NCBI GenBank assembly: GCA_040954595.2
Contig: CM082587.2
Span: forward strand, 7,874,001 to 7,938,000
Direction: 5' to 3'
Length of the DNA: 64,000 nt
Source: Balanoglossus misakiensis
Taxonomy: Eukaryota; Hemichordata
The translations under genes were made by a program, and so were the position numbers. The notes below the pieces were generated by a model that was not told where the DNA came from, made no database searches, and saw nothing but the letters and a program-made list of their open reading frames with translations. Of the stretch, positions 11,916 through 23,800 are shown in pieces (position 1 is the first letter of the stretch; every line of letters starts with the position of its first letter).

Positions 11916-11923
11916 TATATATA
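11916..11923 (+). promoter_or_regulatory. TATA-like element of copy C
   Basis: TATATATA 69 bases before the copy C ATG, the same spacing as in copy B, followed by TATCAGATGC. Confidence 0.5.
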
Positions 11924-11991
11924 CATGTAGTATCAGATGCATAGCTGGAACACAGTACAGACCGGTCGAGAGAACGTACAGAAAAGCAACC

Positions 11992-14050
11992 ATGTTTCAT
12001 TTGAACGTATTTGTGGTCGCGTTTTCCCTGTCCAGCCTTGTCGTCGATGCCGTAAGTGCCATTATATTATTCCCAATCAAACCGATCCACATGTTAAGTT
12101 CAACCTTCTTTGCGAGAAGTTAAAATGAACATGACAAGCTCTTTATATTGGCATTTTATTTCGCTTCTGCTGTTGTATTTTCTGAAAAGTGTGAGCATTG
12201 TTTGCGCGATGACTCCACGACAATATTTTTATAATATCATTGCAGTATAGTGACAAACAACACTCTAAAAAAATTGTTTAATTTAGGGGTTACTGCCTTT
12301 TACCCAATCAGATTTGATGAAAATGTTGAAACAAGACCGGGCAGACGATGGTAAGTCACACTCGGCCCTTGCTACTGACTTTACTTTATCATTCACAAAT
12401 TTAATGAAAAAAAAATAACTTAAAGTTGGCAAATATCACCCTCGTTAACAGTAATGTAAATATGAATGGATCGATATTAAGCAGTGCCAGTGTAAGTAGA
12501 CATTCGACCCGTTGACCTCTGCAAACAAGCGCTGATTGGTTGATACGCACCTTTTCGTGACTGTAGAAATTGTTGAATTTGAATGGAGCAAATTTCTGTC
12601 AATTTGTAAGTATCCCAAACAATTTTACTAACCACTACCAAAAAAACACTCATAATTTCAGAATGCCCAGCCGCAGACGAGATGCTTTGTCGCCCATATC
12701 AGATGATACATTACTGTGACGTAGAGTGTAGGACGCTGCGTGATTGTGGGGACTTCTTGTGCAAAATTTGTCCACCTGCGTATCAGTCAGCAGCTGAATA
12801 CGTATGCAGCGCTGTGGATGCCATAAACAAACTTTTTGCAAATGGTATGGAACTTATTTATCTATGATCTTCACTGAGAAAAGTCTCATTGTTTCCAGAA
12901 CTGGATGACATTTATGTTTCTGTATGTTAATCCTTTTCAGGCGTTATTGATTTTGAAGGAGCTTCGCTTCAACAAAAGTATTCAGTCACGGCAGATATCT
13001 TTGGGTTAGGATATGATGGTAGGTACATCATCACGTGTTCTTTTATTCTCCGTACAGAGATTGACTGGAGTCTGACTGCCAGTCATACCTTATCTCCTAG
13101 CAACATTAATAACGTAACAATATTGACATAATACAACCACATAAAGCATTCGAGGACATATTTCTCATCATGTAACGTTTCATTAAATTTGTTTGGGTAA
13201 CATGAAATTGCATACTGATCGGCTAAACTGAATGCATTATGGGACATGTCTGTATGATTTAATGAACTAACTACCCGGATGTAAGAAGCAGGTTCTGAGC
13301 TTAGTCTGGTTCCCTGCCCCAATCCCACCGCTGGGGCAGGGAACCAGACTAGTTCTGAGCTTTGTTCAAAGTTTTCAAACTACGAATGGCAACAGTTGGA
13401 GTTACTGGGGCTTTCAAGTGTATCTGAAAAGACTCTACTTATACATCCAATAGTTAGACCTCTAACAAGCTCCGATTTTGTGTCTAGTGTGCGCTGATGG
13501 TGGGATTGTCTGCGATGAGGTTGAAGGAGGGTGTGTCCAGGTGGAAGACGCCTGCAACGATGATTTTGATGACTGCGTGTGCAATCTCTATGATGTTGCA
13601 ACATACGCCCATTCTGTCTTGAACCCAGGTAAGCAAGCACTAATCAATGTGAACGATGCGTTTGACAACTTCTGGTTTTTTATACTAAAGAACAACAACA
13701 ACAACAGCAACAACAACCAACTCCCTAAGTTATGGCACTTTTATCTCAGCCCAATAAAAATACTAGTAGTCTGACAGCTCAATATGACAAACAATACAGT
13801 GTCTGCTTAATATAAAAGATTAACTTGTCACATTTAGTGAACGATATTTAAAAACGTACTGAATAATAGCGCCATGTATGTACACAGCGGTTTTAATTCA
13901 TTGGATGATTTTAGGTTTACCGTATTATTAATATTAAAGTAAATCACAACAAAGATACATGATAGAAAATCTGATTTGTTTCCAGACTCTCCTTTCCGAA
14001 GAGATTTCGGAGGCACGTTCCCATTTTACAATGTAGCTGTTCAAGATTGA
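11992..14050 (+). CDS. Secreted 14-cysteine protein, copy C, six exons
   Basis: Exons 11992-12051, 12287-12350, 12662-12844, 12941-13018, 13488-13628 and 13986-14050 give 196 residues with the same exon lengths as copy B. The signal peptide is MFHLNVFVVAFSLSSLVVDA. All 14 cysteines are kept. Exon 5 matches copy A almost base for base apart from the two extra codons of A, while exon 3 has diverged (CRPYQMIHYC, KICPPAYQSAAEYVC). A 50-bp insertion (13302-13351) sits in intron 4. AATAAA lies at 14125-14130. All splice sites and the stop codon are intact, so it appears functional. Family and function are unknown. Confidence 0.88.
13302..13351. mobile_element. 50-bp miniature inverted-repeat insertion
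   Basis: Perfect 19-bp inverted arms (TAGTCTGGTTCCCTGCCCC and its complement) around a 12-base loop. Flanked by 10-bp direct repeats GTTCTGAGCT at 13292-13301 and 13352-13361. Copy B has the uninterrupted target in the same intron (near 9963-9980), which proves insertion after the duplication. Confidence 0.85.
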
Positions 14051-14394
14051 ATACTTCTGACTTGTCAAGCACGTTTGGTTCAATCGATCGCATCACTATG
14101 TTTATTGTTCAAATTATGACAAGAAATAAACTACTATGAAACATATCCTTGTTGGGACTATTTGATCTGCGATTGAATTCAAATGATTTAATCTTTACTG
14201 TAACACTGTTACTGCACTCTGTTTGTCGCGTCATGGTCAAGTACACTTAATAGAACTCAAAATGCGATGCCTTGGCAACGAGGTCACCACGCGATCTGGA
14301 CTCTGAAGTCGTTCAAGTCAATCACCTTACGTGACACACTAATGATTGGCCGGAGCACGGGGTCTGGATTCCAGACTATACGCTTTACATGAAC

Positions 14395-14530
14395 TACGGA
14401 AAGACTGGTTATGTGTATAAGAGCAGAAATGTACATATTCTTCATATTTATTGGGTAGAAATGGAGTTTGGGTCGTTTTATCCCATTCAATCGAGGGGTG
14501 AACTTGGTATGTGTTTTATAATTGTAGAAG
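14395..14530 (+). repeat. Dispersed repeat, copy 2
   Basis: Matches 7610-7758 in the same orientation. It is preceded by GGGGTCTGGATTCCAGACTA, similar to 11493-11512; both contain the CCAGACTA terminus seen in the 50-bp insertion at 13302. Confidence 0.6.
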
Positions 14531-14606
14531 AATATTAAACGACGGTGAAGTGCGCTGGCTAAATGACTCCCTAAGCTATTGGTAGAAAGAAGAAAGAGTC
14601 TTGTCA

Positions 14607-14765
14607 GACAGTAGACTCTCTCACAGCCGCTCTCGTCGTCCATGCAGGCTTATGGACTGATTGCATGTGTGCCCGACGAGAGGTTAACTAAGGTTAGCTA
14701 CACAACACCAACACCGCGTCAGTGAAGAGCCTTGCAGCGAACCGTGGGCTGTGAGAGAGTCTGTC
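14607..14765. mobile_element. MITE-like inverted repeat
   Basis: Arms GACAGTAGACTCTCTCACAG... (14607-14628) and its near-complement (14747-14765) flank a centre that itself contains a GACGAGAG inverted pair. The adjacent sequence 14561-14587 (GACTCCCTAAGC..TTGGTAGAAAG) has a relative at 44988-45015, so this belongs to a dispersed family. Confidence 0.5.
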
Positions 14766-15412
14766 GCTGTACAGACGTGCTATCCTGTGGAAAGAATCCA
14801 AGTACACTGACATGAACACACTAAGCAACGCGCTTTATGATGCGCAGACGGAGAGAAGAGAGCTTTCAACTGACTGGGGACATCCTTACTGGCCGGGAGT
14901 ACGGAGCTGTCAACACTTGTGAGGAAATAAGAAATGATGAAGAGAGCCACGAGGCAGCCTCGTACGTGGACCCAAACTAAGGACACAATCTCTTCCCCCG
15001 CTCTTTAAATTGAAGTAAAAACTGGGTGGTTACTGTGCACTGAATCATTGTCATCCCCTACTACAAATGACGGAAAAACAGCGTTTTGGCCGTTGTAAGT
15101 GTTATGGCCGATCATAGAGCGAGAAGGTGAAGGTCCTCCCTCTTCTAGCTCCATGGGTCAACGCACTGAACGAAATTGTCCAAAAAGGTGCGGGGGTGTT
15201 TATTGAAGTGACAAATACCAAGCACCCTCCGGTATTGTCATGTTAATCACTGTCTACCAGTGAAGCCTGTCCTATGATTTTTTCTCTTGAGAGAGTTCAT
15301 ATATATCTCACGTGCATTGAATAAGATCAATGCATTTGATTATCCTTAGTCACCGACCTGTTTTTACCAGACAGGTTAACCTATAGGAACACTCCCATCA
15401 TGCACTGACCTT

Positions 15413-15425
15413 GGTCACGGTGACC
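15413..15425. promoter_or_regulatory. Perfect palindromic ERE-type site GGTCACGGTGACC
   Basis: Matches the consensus estrogen-response palindrome GGTCAnnnTGACC exactly. Two TGACCTTG half-sites (15406-15413 and 15421-15428) also fit the extended half-site bound by ERR/NR5A-type receptors. It is 1.7 kb upstream of the gene at 17132. Function is inferred from sequence only. Confidence 0.4.
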
Positions 15426-16842
15426 TTGTTATGATTCTTGCAGGTTTCTTGTTTAGAATAGAACCAACGTTTATGGCTTACAATGACAATTATTGTTAAT
15501 TAATTTAATGTGAGTGTATTGACTCATGGGAAAAATGCTGGTGTAAGCAGCATTAACTCGATGAGCAAAAACTCGGTAACCTTGGCAACGTTGTTGTTAA
15601 GACCAGAAGCAATTCTTTCAAAGTAGTTCGTATTGTAAAATTTAACCAATCAGATTTCATGACTATTGTCACGCTGATTTGGTCAACCAATGTCTCATAG
15701 CGGCTTTGTGGCAGCGTTTGCATGCATCGCCCCAGCGGTACTATAGTTCGCGCACTTCTGCATCGAAGACAACTTCCAAATACATCGCTGTACCACTGAG
15801 GCTGAAAAAAAGTGAGGTTAGTTTGGAAATTCACTCTGGCTGTCATAACGAAAATGTTGACATTGTCCTGTTACTTATTAGTATCGACGTAATGGATCAG
15901 ATGCCTGGCTCATTTTGTCTACATTGATAAATTTGCTTTATATGAACTTTGGTGGGCTTTTATTTTTCTGCAGTGTACATATGGGAAGCAGGAGTAGCGA
16001 GAAAATCCACGCTACCTATATCCATATCATGACATGTTAGGCAAAGGGGAAAGACCTGTTGGAATTTATCGCTCAACAACTTTCTCATACTAGTGTTCAC
16101 TGTTGGTTCATCCCCAACACGTGCATATTTGGCATAAAAGAAATGGTTTAAACTGTCTCAAATTTATGTAATCATGTGGTATTTGATCGCTTGGTGTATG
16201 GTATATCTATTATTTACTTATTGATTATTCACTTTTCATCATTAGACTCTATGGTGTAGGGAATTGTGTCAAATCACTGTCTAAGGGAGTATTTCTTTAA
16301 ACTTGTCAAAACGCACAAATTCACCAGACCTTTCAGCGTCCTATGTAATTGTAGACTGAAAAGCTTACATTTCCTCAAGCGTGGCGGAATAGTATGGTGG
16401 AACGGCACACCCTCGCGCGACACTTTGAGGGGGTACGGAAGTTATTTACACGAGTGATGCGGTGTATCGTGCGGCAACACTTTCACGAGCGCAGTACCGC
16501 ACATCACACATTACATGTTCCACAATTTGGCAAAATTCTAAGCGATACGTGCCTTATTTGATAGCGGCGACTCATTAATACATAGACAAATCACTCTTTG
16601 TCCGCCGCAAGTTACTTATAGTCATGTGGGGGTAATTAGCAAATCCCCGAATAGTACAGCTGCGTTTCCACAGCTACCGACATCCCTAGTTACTGACCAG
16701 GGAAGTGTGTTGCAATGTACCCGGTAGGCCTAGAAAGGCCAGGTATAATGCTGGTGTCGTCTGGGGTTGATTGACGTTGGACTGACTGAAATTTGAACAC
16801 GTTATGTATTAAACCGGTGCCGCACCCATTTAATCAGCCTCC

Positions 16843-17021
16843 ACACAAACAGTAGGCCTACACAGATATCGTGGTATGCGTCGCCAAGAGACGACAAACT
16901 GAAGCAAATGCAAGTCATGTGGCTTAATGGTGAGGATTTTAAATAATAGGGGAATGGATTTGAAGTACATGTATTTTTATACGGAAAAAAATATGTGAAA
17001 TTTGGCAGCTATAGGGGCTTT
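16843..17021 (+). repeat. Dispersed repeat (second copy at 52119-52284)
   Basis: The two copies share ATCGTGGTATGCGTCGCCAA, ATATGTGAAATTTGGCAGCT and ATAGGGGCTTT in order. A weaker relative lies near 54640-54715. Confidence 0.7.
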
Positions 17022-17131
17022 GATATGTAACTACCGACACATTCATTGATTGCAGATACAAGACACGGAATCTTTTGGTCCAACACATTGATTGTTTCTT
17101 CGGTCTCCAGCAACGAGTGTCAGTAGCCATC

Positions 17132-19328
17132 ATGACTTCTAGGTGAGTTTGGAACAATGTGCATTAAGATTTTTTGAAAGCATATGCATGGAAGTGTTCT
17201 TCTTTTTATTTAAAAAAAAATGTTTATGTGTTTTTGTTCTATTGGTTCGTGATTTTACTATCCTTAGTTCAAACATATTCTGAAGCTTGAGTCTCAGAAG
17301 GAATATTCATGACAGTTTGACGGGAAAAACAGCTGCAAATATAAATTGTTGTGCACAAACTGCAGTCTCAATTATGCTAATATTATTTGAAAGCATTATT
17401 CGTAATTTTGCCACTATGTGGAATTAAATACATTGTATTCTAAAAGGTGAAAATTTCTCTTTCTCATCACAGATCAACAAGGCTGTCCATCTTCGCATCC
17501 ACAGCAGTGTTAGCGGCGTTTATTGTCCAATCAAATTCCCTAAGTACGTGCGTTTTGTAAATCACTAAGTCTTGTTTTAACTTCAACTATATAAGTTTTG
17601 TAAATCACTAAGTCTTGTTTTAACTTCAACTATTATATACGGTCGGTATAGTGTGACGCCTTCACACAAATGCGTAACGTTGTTTGCTTCAAAGAAGTTC
17701 TGCTTGATTGTTTCATGGAAAACTTGGAATTTCGCGGGTCCGTCTGTTTCCAGTGTCTACAGATTTATCACCTTCGGTACCGAGTTTTGGCATAACTCTT
17801 GTAGAAATAAAATATTTCTATCTTTTGCACACTATCCGATCTTCGGAAAATAATATATTTTCTTTCGTTGTCGTTTTTCCAAGATGTTGGTACTGGTACG
17901 TTTACTATCACCACGCCCTCGCCGCTTACCACTGGCATGTGCAACGCCATTACTGCTGTCACCTTCAATCTGAACGTGTGTGAAGTTGGCGGTACTACTG
18001 CTGGCTCGATTACCGCGGTGACGTTGTACTACGCCGACAATGTAAACTTCGAAGCCGCTATCGAGAAGTCTCTTGCCGGGGTAGCAGCTACGTTAGCTGG
18101 CGGTGCTGCGACGATTGACGTCCCTGCTGGAGGCGGCGCATCAATCACTGGCGCAACTGCTACGCTGGCGGCCGAAGGCACCCCATGTACGGCCGGTGCC
18201 CTGACTCACATCTGTGCAGTAGTGACCGTCACCGGTGATTCTGGTGCTATTAATGACGATTCCTGCATCGCCATTGATGGCGGAACTACGAGTACCAGTA
18301 ACTGTCCAGGTACGATGTACCCCTCTTGTAGACATAATGATTTCGGGCAAATAGGACTGTAACCAAAAAGCCCTTTGGTGCATGGCTCCTTCCGTCAATT
18401 TACCAGAGTGGGATTTATTTCAAAAACTTGTATTTCACCGTTTCAATCACACGTTTTCTCTTTCTCGCACAAAAAGTATAATTCATGTATGCATTTCAGA
18501 TGTTTCTGCCGGAGCTCTCACAGTGTCTAATCCATCCACTCTGTCCTACACCGCTGGTAGCTCAACACCAACAACTGCAACTATCTCGATGGATGTTACC
18601 GTAATGAGGCGGGAAATGCAGCCGACGGTTCGCTGACCGAGATAAACTTGTATTTCACCAACAACGCCCAGTACGAGTCGGCCACAACCGTATCTTCTGC
18701 GGCCAGAGCATCCAAGCCAGTGTCCGGAACACCGACAGCCATAACAAAAGGGGCGACCACAACCATAGCGGATGCAACGGTGGAACTGACAGTCGATGAA
18801 GCTGACTGCGCAGCTTACACGCACCTCTGCGCTGTCATCACAGTAGCGACAGACGACGGCGGGGCAGCCGATGACGATACATGCTTAAGCCTCGATGCTA
18901 CAAATGCTGGTGTCGTTACATGTCCGGGTGGGTTTAACCTGACAACAATTACTGTGCAAATTCCTTCGAACCGGTGTTTACTTCGAATGCCTAGTACCAG
19001 CAGACCTGAATAAATTTTTAAGTGCATGTATTCACAATCACGCAGGATACATGTGTTCAATTATTTTTCAAACAACTTATATTCATACATTTGTAGTTTG
19101 GAAATTGCAAAGTCCATCCATGAGAATGTGGTGATTTTTGCGAAGTACTCTGTTGGCTGAAACGCTCGCCGCTGCGAATTGTTTCTTTATATTCATATGC
19201 CAACTTTTCTGCCATCAGACAATGGTTCTGGAGGAGGATATGGAGTAGATCGAACTGCTGTTTATATCTTTGTTGTTGTGGCGCAATTGGTGTTTACTCT
19301 TGTTGTTTCCAAGCCTTTCTTGCAGTAG
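17132..19328 (+). CDS. Signal peptide + two repeated cysteine domains + C-terminal membrane segment, with one frameshift
   Basis: Exons 17132-17142, 17473-17543, 17884-18309, 18500-18927 and 19219-19328. Exons 1-2 encode a signal peptide (MTSRSTRLSIFASTAVLAAF). Exons 3 and 4, each about 142 codons and bounded by phase-1 introns, encode two copies of one domain. Shared features are a serine/threonine/alanine-rich first half, THxCAV(V/I)TV, a DDxC motif and a closing TCPG/NCPG. Exon 5 encodes DNGSGGGYGVDRTAVYIFVV... with a hydrophobic stretch and a five-residue tail, consistent with a membrane anchor. Exon 4 needs one extra base after 18600: adding it restores a cysteine (DVTC) aligned with VC of domain 1 and about 348 residues. 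Either this is a sequence error or the gene is broken. A 3' UTR intron (donor 19339, acceptor before 19754) and AATAAA at 19981 are likely. Domain family not recognised. Confidence 0.72.
17552..17637 (+). repeat. Tandem duplication, 43-bp period, two copies
   Basis: GTTTTGTAAATCACTAAGTC and the following 23 bases are repeated at 17595 almost unchanged, within intron 2 of the gene starting at 17132. Confidence 0.85.
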
Positions 19329-20830
19329 TCTCTCCTGGGTAAGTTTGTGCTTCGAAATCAATGCATGGTTTACAAACGGTGTGTGTTCAAACAATTATTT
19401 TTGTTTCCGTGTACTGATGTGGCACTGTCTTATTATTTCTGGCAGCTGACCGTGCACAATTTACGCTTAGGGGAGAACCATTTGATGTCTGGGAGTGGGT
19501 TGAGAATTCGGGGGGGGGGGGCATTGTTTGCAGATGGTGACAAGGACACAATATTCTACAATGCCACGAAGGAACTGGTTATCGACTAAAACATTCCATG
19601 CAACGTACCGTGGCTGAAAAAATGCTGACATGCCCGAATCATCCCCGGGCCCCCTGAAGAAATGATATGGTTCTCCCTTTACTCCGTACTTTTGCACTCA
19701 GGTCAGATTACTTGATCAGTCTCGCTAACTCATCTGCTTTCTTCTTTTAACAGAATTTACATCATCATGCGAGAAAAGGCGACGACGGACGAACAAACAA
19801 CCAGACGCCATTAGAGAATGACCGCGTCCTTTCGTATCTTATACGACGACGTATGCATCCGAAGAAAAGATGAGAACGGTTTTACTGCTGTACTCCGTCT
19901 TATTCACTTGATGCTATAACGCGTTATGCAAACCAAGCAGTCTAGCTGTGCACCCTAGCTGACTTTTCGATAGAACCCAGAATAAAAGCTTGTAATTCAC
20001 ACACAAATAGCAAGCCGAAAACAATCCTTAGGAACTTTAAGAGCGAGTGTAAAGTTTTAACTAGGGTACCACTTTGAACTTGTATGTAGTAAACAGTGAA
20101 ATGTTGGGCGATTATTTGTTCAAATGCTTTAAAGTTACCAAAATGCTAATAATGTAACACAATTTATACATTGTCCAGATTGGAGCAATGACGTTACTGT
20201 ATGTTGATTTAATTGCTGCATGTTAGCTCGTTGTCTACTTTAGTTCTAAGAATGAGCGTACTCTCAGAACATCGGCTTTGAAATACCGTTTTGATGAAGT
20301 AATTTAAGGTCTGACCTCTCCTCCTGGACAGAATAGTAAAAAATGACACCCGTCTTCAACAATTACTATTGTTTTTCACTGTAAGGACATATTCTCTGAT
20401 ACAAGGGAAAAGATCATGATGGCGTACAATGTCGTTTTTTTTTTCAACGTCAAACGAATGACTTGAGAAGCGAAGACGTGCAAGGTCAAATTTAAATTTT
20501 GTAATTTTAATACATGACAAGTATAATTCGGGTTCAAGAATGGATTTGTATCATCATATATTTTGATGAATGTTTTTTTTACTCAAGTTATGGTACTACT
20601 ATAAGCTATAGGAACAAATAAAATGTAACTTACCGATCCTTCAAGAACGTGTTTAGTTGAATTTCCTTGAAGGTATGTTTGCAAGATTTGCTATTTGTGG
20701 TCAGTTGTGTGCATGGTTTGTGTGTGTGTCACAGTGCCACGACAAAGACTGCACGACATTTTGGACTGTTTTGTGAGAAATACACAATATGCACTTTGTA
20801 CATATTGACACTATTCTGCTTGGGCTAGCA
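19329..20830 (+). other. 3' UTR and intergenic sequence before the satellite
   Basis: Holds the probable 3' UTR intron and AATAAA (19981-19986) of the preceding gene, a G11 run near 19510, then AT-rich sequence with no exon seen. Confidence 0.4.
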
Positions 20831-23800
20831 GGGCCATAGCTCATGAAAATTATCAAAAAATGACCATTATTCGACTTTCTGAAAGATAAAAAATTCTTCG
20901 ATTTTTGATAAAAATCATGGGTTATAGCTCATGAAAATCATTAAAAAATGACAATTTTTCGACTTTTCGAAACATCAAAATTTCTTCACTCTTTGATAAA
21001 AATCATGGGTTATAGCTCATGAAAATCATCAAAAAATGACAATTTTTCGACTTTCCGAAATATCGAAAATTCTTCATTTTTTGATAAAAATCATGGGTTA
21101 TAGCTAATGAAAATCATCAAAAAATGACCATTTTTCGACTTTCCGAAACATCAACAATTCTTCATTTTTTAATAAAATTCATGGGTTATAGGTCATGAAA
21201 ATCATCAAACAATGACCATTTTTCGACTTTCCGAAACATCGAAAATTCTTCATTTTTTGATAAAAATCATGGGTTATAGCCCATGAAAATCATCAAAAAA
21301 TGACCTTTTTTCGACTTTCCGAAACATCGAAAATTCTTCATTTTTTCATAAAAATCATGGGTTATAGCTCAAGAAAATCATCAAAAAATGACCATTTTTC
21401 GACTTTCCGAAACAACAAAAATTCTTCATTTTTTGTTAAAAATCATGGGTTATAGCTCATGAAAATCATCAAAAAATGAACATTTTTCGACTTTCCGAAA
21501 CATCAAAAATTCTTCATTCTTTGATAAAAATCATGGGTTATAGCTCATGAAAATTATCAAAAAATGACCATTTTTCGACTTTCCGAAACATCAAAAATTC
21601 TTCACCCTTTGATAAAAATCATGGGTTATAGCTCAAGAAAATCATCAAAAAATGACCATTTTTCGACTTTCCGAAACAACAAAAATTCTTCATTTTTTGA
21701 TAAAAATCATGGGTTATAGCTCATGAAAATCATCAAAAAATGACAATTTTTCGACTTTCCGAAACATCAAAAATTCTTCATTTTTTGATAAAAATAATGG
21801 GTTATAGCTCATGAAAATCATCAAAAAATGACCATTTTTCGTCTTTCCGAAACATCAAAAATTCTTCATTTTTTGATAAAAATCATGGGTTATAGGTCAT
21901 GAAAATCATCAAAAATGACAATTTTTCGACTTTCCGAAACATCAAAAATTCTTCATTTTTTGATAAAATTCATAGGTTATAGCTCATGAAAATCATCAAA
22001 AAATGACAATTTTTCGACTTTCCGAAACATCAAAAATTCTTCATTTTTTGATAAAATTCATGGGTTATAGCTCATGAAAATCAACAAATGACAATTTTTC
22101 GACTTTCCGAAACATCAAAAATTCTTCATTTTTTGATAAAATTCATGGGTTATAGCTCATGGAAATCATCAAAAAATGACCATTTTTCGACTTTCCGAAA
22201 CATCGAAAATTCTTCATTTTTTGATAAAAATCATGGGTTATAGCTCATGAAAATCATCAAAAAATGAACATTTTTCGACTTTCCGAAACATCGAAAATTC
22301 TTCATTTTTTGATAAAAATCATGGGTTATAGCTCATGAAAATCATCAAAAAATGACAATTTTTCGACTTTCCGAAACAACAAATATTCTTCATTTTTTGA
22401 TAAAAATCATGGGTTATAGCTCATGAAAATCATCAAAAAATGACCATTTTTCGACTTTCCGAAACATCAAAAATTCTTCATTTTTTGATAAAAATCATGG
22501 GTTATAGCTCACGAAAATCATCAAAAAATGACAATTTTTCGACTTTCCGAAACATCAAAAATTCTTCATTTTTTGATAAAATTCATGGGTTATAGCTCAT
22601 GGAAATCATCAAAAAATGACCATTTTTCGACTTTCCGAAACATCGAAAATTCTTCATTTTTTGATAAAAATCATGGGTTATAGCTCATGAAAATCATCAA
22701 AAAATGACCATTTTTCGACTTTCCGAAACATCGAAAATTCTTCATTTTTTGATAAAAATCATGGGTTATAGCTCATGAAAATCATCAAAAAATGACAATT
22801 TTTCGACTTTCCGAAACAACAAATATTCTTCATTTTTTGATAAAAATCATGGGTTATAGCTCATGAAAATCATCAAAAAATGACAATTTTTCGACTTTCC
22901 GAAACATCAAAAATTCTTCATTTTTTGATAAAAATCATGGGTTATAGCTCATGAAAATCATCAAAAAATGACAATTTTTCGACTTTCCGAAACATCAAAA
23001 ATTCTTCATTTTTTGATAAAAATCATGGGTTATAGCTCATGAAAATCATCAAAAAATGACAATTTTTCGACTTTCCGAAACATCAAAAATTCTTCATTTT
23101 TTGATAAAAATCATGGGTTATAGCTCATGAAAATCATCAAAAAATGACAATTTTTCGACTTTCCGAAACATCAAAAATTCTTCATTTTTTGATAAAAATC
23201 ATAGGTTATAGCTCATGAAAATCATCAAAAAATGACCATTTTTCGACTTTCCGAAACATCAAAAATTCTTCATTTTTTGATAAAAATCATGGGTTATAGC
23301 TCATGGAAGTCATCAAAAAATGACCATTTTTCGACTTTCCGAAACATCGAAAATTCTTCATTTTTTGATAAAAATCATGGGTTATAGCTCATTAAAATCA
23401 TCAAAAAATGACAATTTTTCGACTTTTCGAAACATCAAAATTTCTTCACTCTTTGATAAAAATCATGGGTTATAGCTCATGAAAATCATCAAAAAATGAC
23501 CATTTTTCGACTTTCCGAAACATCAAAAATTCTTCATTTTTTGATAAAAATCATGGGTTATAGCTCATGAAAATCATCAAAAAATGACAATTTTTCGACT
23601 TACCGAAACATCAAAAATTTTTCATTTTTTGATAAAAATCATGGGTTATAGCTCATGGAAGTCATCAAAAAATGACCATTTTTCGACTTTCCGAAACATC
23701 GAAAATTCTTCATTTTTTGATAAAAATCATGGGTTATAGCTCATGAAAATCATCAAAAAATGACCATTTGTCGTCTTTCCCAAACATCAAAAATTCTTCA

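Larger units (their letters stand above)
14051..17055. other. Intergenic region with repeats and possible upstream exon
   Basis: Contains the copy C 3' end, the repeats at 14395 and 14607, a palindromic hormone-response-like site at 15413, and CCAAT motifs near 15645 and 15685. The sequence after them (about 15690-15815) could be a 5' UTR exon of the gene starting at 17132, since that gene's first coding exon has an AG acceptor at 17054-17055. No coding exon is supported. Confidence 0.35.

Noticed and set aside
15679-15927. Coding exon after the CCAAT motifs
   Set aside because: The frame has no recognisable domain; at best this segment is a 5' UTR exon.
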